From Dictyophora rubrovolvata (taxonomy: Eukaryota; Basidiomycota; Agaricomycetes; Phallales; Phallaceae), in NCBI GenBank assembly GCA_029959195.1, contig CP114118.1:2232001-2296000 (forward strand): a stretch of DNA of 64,000 nucleotides, read 5' to 3'. Within the stretch, counting starts at the first letter, position 1; the number at the start of each line of letters is the position of its first letter. A program made the translations under genes and the position numbers. Under the pieces are notes generated by a model. That model ran no database searches. It was not told the DNA's origin and was given only the letters and a program-made list of their open reading frames with translations. Below are positions 22,249 through 32,496 of this stretch, in pieces.

Positions 22249-23339
22249 ATGGTCAAACTTCTTCCTTTGACGATACATTATCTGTTTGCGACTTCGGCGG
22301 GGGCTGTCGTGGCTCTTAGCAAGGTTGATAGGTAAGCCGTCCCGTTGTCTGACATTTTACTAACCATCCTCTGTTTAGGAACATCGGTCCGTTTTAAAAT
22401 CATTCTTGTATGTTTTTTTCTTCGCACAGATGCCATGTCTTATCTTAACCTTATCATAGATTCACATTGGAAACAGGTTTATTTGTCTAAATTCAGCTTT
22501 CGTTGAGAGTGCATGCGTTGAGACTGGTAGGTATACCTCAAATTTTCCTCATCGGTGCTCTCAATGTTATACATACTACAAGGACCTCGTAAGGACGGGC
22601 GGTACGTTACATGATGGCCATATGGAATGATAGTGCTCTTGACTGATGACACTATTTGATAGATTGTCGCCTTTAATTGGCGCTACTACTCAAGGTCATA
22701 ACCAGATTCAGACTGGTCAGTATTCATCACTAACCAATGAACCTACATCTACTATTTATCATCACAGTGAAGAGAATTAGACGTCAAGATGGCAACCCTT
22801 TCGATGATGGTTCCGGAGGCGGTGCAGACCCGTCTGGGGACACTGGTTCTGATACCGATCCGCTGGGAGGAGACACCGGTTCAAACAACGACCCCAACCC
22901 CTTTGGGGACCCATTTGGTTCTGGCGACGGATCCTCATTTGATAATACAGACAACAGTACGCCAACAAATATAGGAGAGACCATTGGTTTATCCGTGGTA
23001 TGTCTAAGTTCAACCTTTGATTTTTTGAGATATAACCTTTTCTTCTAGGGCGTTTTAGTTGGTGTAATACTGTTTGTATGGGGCTGTGCTCTCGTCGTAT
23101 TTTTGGTACGCCAGCAGTATCGTAAACCGTGGTATCGAAGTGTAGCGTCACATTACCAAAACGACGGAGATGTACGGTCTGCTCAGCCTTTGTTATCTAC
23201 CCCTCTTCCACAGCCAATGAGTTTGCCGGACCCATCTCACCATACCGGATTCGAAACGCAACAGCATACTCCAATGCGTGAACACTCTCAGTTGCATCCA
23301 CAACTGTACAACTCGAACATCAACAATCAGTACCCCTGA
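22249..23339 (+). CDS. Single-pass membrane protein with Gly/Asp/Ser-rich outer region
   Basis: Not assigned to a named family. The reliable part starts about 22460: NRFICLNSAFVESACVETG, PRKDGRLSPLIGATTQGHNQ, then VKRIRRQDGNPFDD (a possible Kex2-type dibasic site). A Gly/Asp/Ser/Pro-rich stretch follows, then the transmembrane helix VGVLVGVILFVWGCALVVFL (about 23045-23105) followed by RQQYRKPWYRSV, a positive-inside stop-transfer. The cytosolic tail is Pro/Gln/His-rich and stops at 23339. The start is tentative: ATG at 22249 gives a hydrophobic leader MVKLLPLTIHYLFATSAGAV that could be a signal peptide, but the small exons between 22331 and 22460 are not resolved. The plan resembles fungal wall-stress sensors (WSC/MID2-like), without sequence proof. 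Confidence 0.55.
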
Positions 23340-23639
23340 AGGTTCTTTTTCAAGATCATATAGATAATGATTAAAATTTGCTTCCTTTATATATATATAT
23401 ATATATATTATTCGAGCCTTTGCTATGTTAACTGCACTCGGATGATAGTAGGAAGTTCTCCGACATCAAGCGCAAGAAATCCATACACGCCAATTGCAAG
23501 GCTCTATATACAATTATAAATTTATTTTAAGAAGAAAGTACTACAGATATTTTACTTGGAGTGAGGATTGAAATATCAGTACAGTAGAAAACCAAATGTA
23601 ATAATATACGACGGAGGATGTCCAAAACATCTGCTCTTC
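23340..23639. other. Convergent intergenic with TA repeat
   Basis: 300 bases between two convergent stops. A (TA)n tract spans about 23388-23408. Nothing else recognised. Confidence 0.6.
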
Positions 23640-25914
23640 CTACCGACCGTAAGGATGAAAACGATGATGACCTCCTCCAGCACGCTGGGGACCGACATTT
23701 CCACTAGGGCCAGTCGGAGGACCGGTGCCACGAGGCCCACGGGGAGTATTAGGATTCATACTTCCTCCTCGACCCATCCCACCACCCATTCCTGTACCAC
23801 CACCCATCATCATTCCACCCGCGCCCATTCCACGTCCAAATCCGCCCATTCCCATTCCACCCATTCCCATATTTCCAGCTGCGCCCATCATGGGATTCAT
23901 TCCCATGCCACCCCCCATCATCGGGTTCATACCGCTGGCACCGAAATTCCCACCAAACTGTTGCAACATGCGCTGATAGAGTTGGGCCAATGCTTGAGCA
24001 TCAAATGGGGTTTGACCTCCGGTTGCTGCTGCCGCTGCTGGTGCAGTGTTCACTTGTTGACCGAAAGAGCCACCACCACCAGTACCACCACCACCTCCGC
24101 CCATTCCTTGTCCCCCTTGGGACCCATCACGGAAGTAATTTTGATTAGCGATTTGTGCACCTCGTGGTTGTGCAAGTTTGACTTCAACCTAATGACGCAA
24201 ATTCGCCCCCCCATTAATTGTCACCATGCTGTCAGGCACAAACGAAGGTATGCTTGTTACTTACAACTTTACCCTCGATATCAAGACCAATTTTGCCGAT
24301 CAAAGATTCGACATCCGCCTTCTCATCGAAGGTAACAAAGCCGAAGCCTTTACTTCTGCTCGAGTCGCGGTCAATCATAACAGTAGCATCTATGACTCTT
24401 CCGAATTGACTGAAGAACTGTCGCATAGATTCATTAGTGACTGAAGGAGCTAGTCCACCGACAAAAATTTTCTGAGTACGACTATGCTCTTGCCGGGGAA
24501 TGGCTCGTTTAGGGTCGATCTACAACAAAATAGAAAAATGATTAAACATTCACAAATCGAGCCAAACATTGCGTACGATTTTCCCGTCGAGATAGTGTTC
24601 ACGAACCATGACGGCATTGACGGCAGCAGGATCCTCAAATGTTAAAAACGCAAATCCTCTCGAGCGACCACTGGCGTCGCGCATGATTGTACAGGCATCT
24701 ACTTTCCCAAATTCTGAGAAATAGTTCCTTAGAGTTTCTAAAGATAAGATACAATGAGCGCTAAAAAATCCCATTTAGCGAATAATAATAAGCTATGTAC
24801 CATCTGTCGTATCCCAATTTAGACCGCCAACGAACATTTTCCTAATCAATTGGTCAAGGATGTCGTTTCAAAAAGGGCAATATTTGACGCGTGGTTGAAG
24901 ATGTCAACGTAGATAGATGATTTGATGGAGACAGGATGAAAAAGGATGTTATTAGTACCAGGATATAGATACGTGAGAGACAATGCTAAAGAAAACGAAA
25001 GAACTTGTCTGTCTGTTTGTGGGTTATAGGGTAGTTCTAGTCCAGCTTTGGCTACGGAACTTGAGCTAGGAAGGGACTAGGCTAGGCTAGGCGATGACAA
25101 CAACGGATAACTACCGTGGCACAAATGAAAAGCAGCCAGTATAACCAACATGACAGCGTGAGTGAGTATATCGCATGCCAGTAATCCCCAACAAGGCTCT
25201 TCTGCCACCCCACACAGCACCTTTTTTTTTAACATCCTTCTCGCCGAAACGGAGGGGGAAAATGGTTTAGTGAAGAATATGAAAACAAGCTCACCCTTCA
25301 TCTTTCATTTCAGAAGGCCGAACGCTACGATCAAAAACGTTAATCCGAGAGCGTTCTGCAGTGGTGTCGACCTGAGCGATTTCATTTCTCTGCTGGTATT
25401 GATTGTTGTAGTCTTGATAATCTACATTAGAGTTTTGGTCGTATCCCTGAGTCGAATATTGTTGAATTTGTGTTGAATAAGCAGATCCATTTGAAACAGG
25501 GGGCATTACCCGAGAAGTAGACTCTGTATACGTTGGAATGGGTGCCGGTGCTGGAGTAGATGATACATTGGTTGATTGAGTGGCTAAGGCATCAGCAGTG
25601 GAGACGGATGTAACAGTAGAAACAGATTTAACAGCAGACAAAGCGGGTGCAGTCGTTGAACCAGTGTCAGGAGGAGGTGTTGTGGCCGTTGTTTGTACCA
25701 AAGATTGAGCAGTGGGTTTAGAAAGTTCCTCTTTGACAGGAGCTTTTACTTCCTCTGACTGTGTGTGAGACTCTAGCTCGAGAGGCACAGCAAATTCGCT
25801 GTCGTCTGCGTAAAGATCTGTATAATTCACATAGGGTACATAATTAAGTTTTGAAGATAACAGCTAGGAAGGATTCTTCTCACCGCCATAGAGGTCGTCG
25901 TCTAGTTGAGACAT
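23640..25914 (-). CDS. Two-RRM RNA-binding protein with Gly/Met-rich tail (Hrp1/hnRNP A-like)
   Basis: RNA-binding protein resembling cleavage factor Hrp1 or Musashi/hnRNP A proteins. The start MSQLDDDLYG at 25914 is followed after an intron by LYADDSEFAVPLELES. A Ser/Thr/Pro/Gln-rich linker follows. RRM1 includes ETLRNYFSEFGKVDACTIMR and GRSRGFAFLTFEDPAAV (RNP1 RGFAFLTF); RRM2 has KIFVGGLAPSVT (RNP2) and SRSKGFGFVTFDEKADV (RNP1 KGFGFVTF). The C-terminal 150 residues are Gly/Met-rich repeats (MGMGGMGMGGFGRGMGAGG), a low-complexity tail that may phase-separate, ending HHRFHPYGR. Hrp1 has the same order of acidic/low-complexity N-terminus, two RRMs and a Gly-rich tail. mRNA 3'-end role is inferred from that likeness only. 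Confidence 0.83.
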
Positions 25915-26100
25915 GGAAGAAGTGCAATACGTAGCTGAGTCGGTCGGAGTCTGAAAAAAAAGGAAAATAGTACCCGTGCCTGCGTCCACAGGTGTCCACG
26001 CCATTGAAGGAGCTGTCCAGCGTGTTTGTTTGGACGCACTCTTGTTTTTGTTTTTGTTTTTGTTTTTCGTCCTCACATTTTCAATTATTCCGTGTCTTGA
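25915..26100. promoter_or_regulatory. Shared 186-base promoter of RRM gene and UBP8, with (TTTTTG)n
   Basis: Between divergent start codons. Contains about five TTTTTG units at 26042-26067, which lie close to the UBP8 start and are read as CAAAAA on the RRM gene strand. Such homopurine/homopyrimidine tracts often keep fungal promoters nucleosome-poor; this is inference. Confidence 0.5.
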
Positions 26101-28533
26101 ATGACTCCGACTTCAGATGTTCCACAAAAGCACGAAAGCCAAAGTCCTGAGCTGACGAAACTTGCCCATTCGGATATGAGCCGGCCTTCGAGTGCCCCAC
26201 CGTCACGGGAGCTTGGACATGCCAATTCGAGTTCCAACTCAAATTTGGCAGCCCCTTCGCAATGTCCACATGTCGAGCAAGTTTTGGAAGGTGCGATCAA
26301 AATTATCAAAGCTGTTGTTTCGTGGAAATACGGGAGAGCTTATCAATGCACCTCCACTTCTAAGCGACGGAAGGTATGCTCTCCCGCCGAACTTTGAAAT
26401 GTCGTTATCGTTCCTTTTAAATTGACGCGCTCCTCTCAAGCTTGATGCACCTCAATGTGGCACTTGTTCTCTTACACTTTTTCGACCATTCGTATGCCTC
26501 CAGTGCTCATTTTCCGGTTGCTGGAGAGATGGTCACGTGGCCCAACACCTAACAAAGGCAGATCATATATTTTGTGCGTGAGCCGTATATCTTAAGAGTT
26601 CTTTACTCGCATAGAGTATATATACGTATTTTTTGTAGGCATTGACTCATCCACGGGATCAGTTTTCTGCTCTCGCTGCGATGACTTTGTCTACCATTTT
26701 TCACTAGAAGCTGCTTACATGAAGGCTATCTTGACGGTGGAAGAAAGGAATACCCGACCTCAAGGTCGGTTTATTGTTTGTCTTATGCCTTTGGCTAATA
26801 CGTGGTCTGCGCAGTTAGCAGAAAGCCTCGCGAATATTACAAGCCTTGGATACCTGACTCAGAAGCCACTGCATTATTGGAAAACACAGACCCCGTCCCA
26901 TGTTACGGTAGCTATATTCCATTTTATGCCACTTTCTTCCACCTCAGCCCATTTTCGATTTAGGTCGCCGAGGTCTGCTAAATCTTGGACAGACATGTTA
27001 TCTTAACGTTGTTTTGCAAACTCTAATACACAACCCACTTTTACGGAACTATTTTCTAAGTGACGCACACAATCACAAACTTTGTAAATTCAAAGACTGT
27101 GTTTGCTGTGAATTGGATAAGCTATTTATCGAGGTACATATGTCATGAGTTGTGTGTTCCCGTAGCTTTAACTTCGCCTTTCACCCACCTACCCAGGTCT
27201 ATTCTTCTAGCACCACTCCGTATGGACCTACATCTCTTTTGGCGTCGACATGGAAAGCATCCTCTGAATTGGCAGGCTACTCTCAACAGGATGCTCATGA
27301 ATGTTTCATATCGTCTCTTAATCAAATTCATACTAACTCTCGCGGATCAACTAATGTTTCCTGTAATTGTATTATTCACTCGACCTTTTCTGGTCAACTA
27401 CAGAGCGAAGTGAAGTGTGGCCGATGCGGAAATGTCACAACCACGGTTGATCCCTTATTGGATATCAGCATAGAATTGAAAGGCAAGGGGATAGAGGCCG
27501 GTCAAGATACTCTGGCAGCGTGTCTTCGAAGGTAAATTTTTCTTGTCGCGTGGAAAGGGTTGGAGAAAAAACAATGACGACCTCGGCTTTTGGCATCCGC
27601 CTTATATTAGATACACGCACCCTGAAAAACTGGCATCCAAAGAGTACAGCTGCAGTAAATGCGGGACGGATTCTCATGTAAGCAATCGAAATCGAAAATT
27701 CGATAGAAGCTGTGTTGCTTAATGATGCTTAGGAGGCGACTAAACGCCTTAGTATCCGAAAACTACCCCCGGTCCTTTGCTTTCAATTAAAGGTTGGACT
27801 CACTGATCCCTCGGTGGTGCCAGATCTGTTGATTCAACCGAATACATAGCGTTTTGAACACAATACTACAGACAAGTCTGCAGCACGAAAAATCGACACA
27901 CCGATTCGGTTTCCTTCCGTTCTAAACATGTCGGAATATACTACAGTCGCCTCCAACGCTCATCCAGGAGGGGGTAATAAGGAGCCTGATTTAAAGTACG
28001 TGATTCCTCGGCATAATGCTACGTCCACTTATCCTCGGGAACCAAGGGGACCGTCTGAGTTGTATGATTATGATTTATTTGCAGTCATAAATCATGATGG
28101 GCAGATTAATAACGGCCATTACACCAATTTTGCCCGATATTGCGATGAGGTATTATCAGAACTTGACAGCTATTAATGGTAATGAATTATTGACGTCTAA
28201 TTTACACGCGGCGGATCAGTGGTACCGTTTCGATGATGACAAGTATGTCCTATTCCCGTGCTGCGCCTAACGAAGACAGACAAAAATCTAAATCGGTCTT
28301 TCATCCCCTCAAGGGTCTATCCATCCACTTTGGAGGAGTGCCTCAGTTCCATTGCTTACATGTGTTTTTACGTCAAACGACATCTGGACTACAAACCGTA
28401 CCAACGACCTTCATACGTCCTTAAACGTGAAACCGAAGCTGTGAAAGCTAGGGAACGAGAGATGGAAGTAGAGAAAGAAAAGGAAGCAGCCCGGATGAGG
28501 GAGGTGGAGGATGCGCTGCTGGCTACTGTTTAA
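26101..28533 (+). CDS. UBP8: SAGA ubiquitin hydrolase Ubp8/USP22
   Basis: Removes ubiquitin from histone H2B as the catalytic subunit of the SAGA deubiquitinase module. The ATG at 26101 opens MTPTSDVPQKHES. The ZnF-UBP domain follows: CPHVEQVLEGA, CGTCSLTLFRPFVCLQC, CWRDGHVAQHLTKADH, VFCSRCDDFVYH. The USP domain has the Cys box RGLLNLGQTCYLNVVLQTL (catalytic Cys), QDAHECFISSLNQIH, zinc-binding CGRCGNVTTTVDPLLDISIE and CSKCGTDSHEATKR, CFQLK/RFEH across an intron, and the His box NNGHYTNFAR (catalytic His). It finishes with a Glu/Arg-rich coil (EREMEVEKEKEAARMREVED). About nine introns, all GT-AG in my model. The exon order and domains match USP22, so the call is strong. Confidence 0.9.
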
Positions 28534-29428
28534 AGACATAGACGGATATTGGTACATACCTATTTGTGATGTTCCATAAATAGTTGCGAATCGACAGAAA
28601 TGGGAGATGCGTCTCTTCCTCGCTTGCGCATTTCGGGATTGCTGGGAAGTGCGACTCGCGTGTTCGGAACTTGAGAGGCAATCTCGGGCGGGGACTACAC
28701 TGGGTTATACTTATATAAGTACGACTTAGTAAGGGATTGAGCGGCAATACATTTTAAAGAGGAGGAAAATTCTCATGAAGAGGATCAACGTGCTTCTGCT
28801 TTCGGGAGTTTGCCGAGACGAACCTGAGCTACTCTCAAACGTTCGATTAATTTACATGACGAAAGCTCATCCGCGGATATATGACACAAGGTCTTTGATA
28901 AAGGTTCGCGGTGCCCAGGCCTTCCCGCGTCCTCATTGTTTCATTGGCTATCCGTGCCGTCCGAATAATTTTCTATGTTTAGCCAGGGGTGAAAAAACGA
29001 GACCGGTCTGAATGCAGACTCCGGGACCGCAGTATGTATTCGATATTCAGTATACTACTCAGTAGTATTCAGCGTTCACATGTCACAGTCAATCGTTCTT
29101 ATTCGGCAAACGAGAATGAACGGTCTGATGAGACTGTACTACATAGCTAAACTAAAAATAAAACGGCCCTGGTCGATTTCCATAGCAGACCGAACAGAGC
29201 GCTAACAAAATCTTTATGTAGCGTGGTGACCGTAGTGGGGAATGTTAGCTAGCTATGCAAGACTAAAAAAGTGTATATCGGGAGTGGCCGCTAGGTAGAC
29301 TAGACGAAAAAAGAAAGAAATATGGTTGTACGAAAACCAAACTGGAGAAGAGGAAGAGCCAGCGGAAGAAGGACAATTATCTCTCTCAAGTGTTTGAATG
29401 CATGTCATCACAAAATGCGCATATCTCC

Positions 29429-29461
29429 CAGTGGACGGCTGGGATGGAGGGCCGTCCACTG
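29429..29461. repeat. Perfect 11-bp inverted repeat (hairpin)
   Basis: Arms CAGTGGACGGC (29429-29439) and GCCGTCCACTG (29451-29461) around an 11-base loop. The GC-rich arms would form a stable hairpin on either strand. No U-tract follows. Confidence 0.7.
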
Positions 29462-30054
29462 AGCCTTGTTGAAGCCTGGTTAGAGGACTTGCACGGGTGC
29501 CGCAATTCATTATCCGAATCTGCTAAAGACACCGCCCTTCTTGTCATCGTCCTCTTAAATCTTAATTCTTCAGAACATTTGAACTCACAGCATCCTACAT
29601 ATCATTTTTGGTCCACCTACGTGACAAGGGCCCTCTCTTTGTTAAGTCAACCCTTGACATGGTCTCATTAGACTCTGCCGAATGGGAACAATCGACTGGA
29701 ATCTGCAGACTGGAATCCGCAGCATTCAAGGGAGGGATGAACAGGGATGAACCCAAAGGAAATTCCCACCGAAATTGACTAATTGACTATGGACTAAGGC
29801 TGTCCTTGGCTGTCAAGCTTTTGGCTTCTAGTGTTGATGATAGACTGGATAAAAATTGTATCCAACAGATTCTGTGCCCCCACTCCCCCCCCCCTGGTTG
29901 CTTCCTGTCAATCCCTTCCCGCCTTCTCATCACATAAAAAAATACGCATCATCTTGTTATACTATAGACTAGATACTGCATGGAGTGACACCCAGCATAG
30001 CCCGGCTTATAATGTAGCCGAAGTTCTATTTGTTGACATTTTACATAAGATTTG

Positions 30055-30060
30055 CACGTT
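30055..30060 (+). promoter_or_regulatory. CACGTT Pho4-type site upstream of PHO84
   Basis: CACGTT, one of the sites bound by the Pho4 bHLH factor in yeasts, lies about 230 bases before the PHO84 ATG; a TATA-like box is at 30181-30187. Phosphate regulation is expected for this transporter, but that the site acts here is inferred. Confidence 0.3.
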
Positions 30061-30287
30061 CGTACCCGTACTCTTTGATCGATTGGCTCATGGCGAATTC
30101 AAGGGGTCAGGCAACATTGCTTATGTCATCAGACCAAATGATTACTGATTTACCACTTAAATTTTTTCATTTTTTTAGCGTATAAAAATCTGGAAATTTT
30201 ATCAACAGACACTGCGTCACCCCCGCCTCCTCCTCCTCCTCCTTTTTCTAACTACTCCTTCTCCCATTTTCTTCATTGCTCAAGAGA

Positions 30288-32496
30288 ATGTCGGACTCAG
30301 GATCTTCTCACAAGGGTGACCAGGTTTACTCGCTTGCTCACAAGCGTCAAGCAGCGCTAGCTGAACTCGACAATGCATCGTTCAAGTATGCACCTTCTCC
30401 TGTCGTCCATGAAACTGTGGAACTTATCTTGACTTTCTGTCTTCAAAATCTAGTCGCTTTCACGTCAAGATTGCGCTTATCGCCGGTGTTGGTTTCTTTA
30501 CCGACGCTTATGGTATCAATTAACCCATTCTTTCTCAATTGTCCACCCCAAGAATTAAACCACAATCATTTCAGATCTCTTCGCCATCAACATTGCCAGT
30601 ACCATTATCGGGAATGTTTACGGTCCAACAGGACGTGCGTATCTGTCATTTTCTACGCTATCCAGCAAAGCATTGCCCTGACCCAATGGATTTTCCAGGT
30701 ACAAGCGTAACAGGCGCCAGCCTAGCCAGCAACCAAGACCTTGGTCTCAAGGTCGCTTCCCCCGTAGGCACTTTAATAGGTCAACTCCTGTTCGGATGGC
30801 TCGCAGACGTTGTGGGACGTAAGCGGATGTGTAAGTTGATTTTAATTAATTCAATTATATATCAATAGACTTCTGATCTTCCGCCAACACCGCATTTCAG
30901 ATGGTATCGAACTTATCCTCATAATCTTCGCTACCTTCGCCCAAACCATGGCTGGTCGTGCCGATGCTATCTCTATTATCGCAGCTCTTGTTCTTTGGCG
31001 AGGTATCATGGGGATAGGTATTGGTGGAGATTATCCCCTTTCTGCCATCATCGCCTCGTAAGCTGTACTTTCATCTTAGCCTCCCAAACACAGATCACTA
31101 ATTGCGCATACATCACAGCGAATACGCGTCTGTTAACACGAGAGGTAGATTGATGACGGCAGTCTTTGCTTCTCAAGGCTGGGGTCAATTTGCTGCCGCT
31201 ATTGTGAGCTTGTGCGCGGTCGCCGCCTCAAAAACTCACATAAAAAACGCGAACCCCATGGATCCGAAAGTTCTTGATACCACCTGGCGTATAATTATTG
31301 GTGTCGGTGCTATACCAGCTGTCATCGCCTTATACTACCGACTTACCATCGCCGAAACTCCTCGTTTCACCATTGATATCGAAAGAAACGTTCGCCAGGG
31401 TACTCGAGATGTCGAAACCTTCCTCACTACTGGAACTTTCGTTGTTGACCCTGACGCAATTGTCCAACGTGCCCAAGCCCCCAAAGCATCCCGTCGCGAC
31501 TTCATAGCTTAGTAAATATGTTTTTTTTTTCGTAACTCCTCTCCTCATTTTCTAACACCTGCCTGTATAGCTTCAGTCAATGGTCGAACTTCAAAGTCCT
31601 CCTCGGAACATCTTATAGTTGGTTTGCGTTGGACATCGCTTTCTACGGGCTCGGTTTGAACAACAGTATCATACTTGCAGCCATTGGTTTCGGTAAGCCT
31701 CCAAGCAACCTCAAAGGAGGTGCCGCTATCTACCAAAATTTGTTGAATATTTGCATTGGAAATATGGTGTATGTTTATTACTCTCACTCACAGATATTCC
31801 CGGCTGACGTCAGTTGTTTCTCTCCCAAGTTTATCCGTTGCCGGTCTCATCCCCGGATACTATGCCACCATGCTTCTGATTGACACTGTGAGTGTCCCCC
31901 CCGCGCTCTTTCTTTCTTAGACAAGAGAATTGACGAGAAATGTGATGCTTAGTGGGGTCGTAAACCCATCCAACTCATGGGATTCGGAATGCTTACCATC
32001 TTATTCGCCATTCTCGGATTTGCTTATGACGCGCTTGTCGCTCACAGCACTGGTGCATTTGTCTTCTTGTACTGTCTTGCCAACTTCTTCCAGAACTTTG
32101 GTCCCAACACCACCACATTTATCGTTCCTGGAGAGGCTTTCCCTACTCGTTATCGTTCAACTGGACACGGTATCTCTGCCGCCACCGGTAAACTGGGTGC
32201 CATCGTTGCCCAAGTTGGTTTCTCGCGCTTAAAGGACCGTGGTGGGAAAGCCGGTTCAAATGCCGTGAGTAATAATCTCGTTCGACAGAAGACTATGTTA
32301 ATTTTTTTTTTTTTCATAGTGGGTCAAACATCTTTTGGAAATTTTCGCTCTTTTCATGCTTACTGGTGTTTTCTCGACCTTGTTGATCCCTGAGACGAAA
32401 GGACGCAGTCTGGAGGATCTTTCCAACGAAAACCAAGACAACTTTATCAGCGGTGTTGCCCGCGAGAATACTAGTGAGGAGAAAAATGAGAAATAA
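30288..32496 (+). CDS. PHO84: High-affinity inorganic phosphate:H+ symporter
   Basis: Plasma-membrane phosphate transporter of the major facilitator superfamily. The ATG at 30288 opens MSDSGSSHKGDQVYSLAHK; the in-frame TTG just upstream is not used. Membrane segments follow: HVKIALIAGVGFFTDAYDLF (TM1), SPVGTLIGQLLFGWLADVVG-RKRM (MFS loop 2-3 motif), GIELILIIFATFAQT, GIGIGGDYPLSAIIASEYA (phosphate-transporter signature), ALDIAFYGLGLNNSIILAAI, GRKPIQLMGFGMLTILFAIL, NFFQNFGPNTTTFIVPGEAF-PTRYRSTGHG, and PETKGRSLEDL (motif before the tail). It ends SEEKNEK. Twelve membrane helices with the usual cytosolic loop after helix six. Eight or so GT-AG introns. Confidence 0.92.

Larger units (their letters stand above)
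28534..30287. other. Long intergenic region upstream of PHO84
   Basis: 1,754 bases without a recognised gene. Features seen: a 14-base palindrome at 28708-28721, an 11-base inverted repeat at 29429-29461, a cluster of short tandem duplications at 29694-29815, a CACGTT site at 30055-30060 and a TATA-like TATAAAA at 30181-30187. Open frames (e.g. 29390-29671 plus) lack domain motifs. Confidence 0.5.

Noticed and set aside
23568-24335. 255-codon plus-strand frame rich in His/Thr/Ser
   Set aside because: Antisense of the Gly/Met-rich tail of the RRM protein.
29390-29671. 93-codon plus-strand frame upstream of PHO84
   Set aside because: No recognisable domain; it contains the inverted repeat, and no splice partners were seen.
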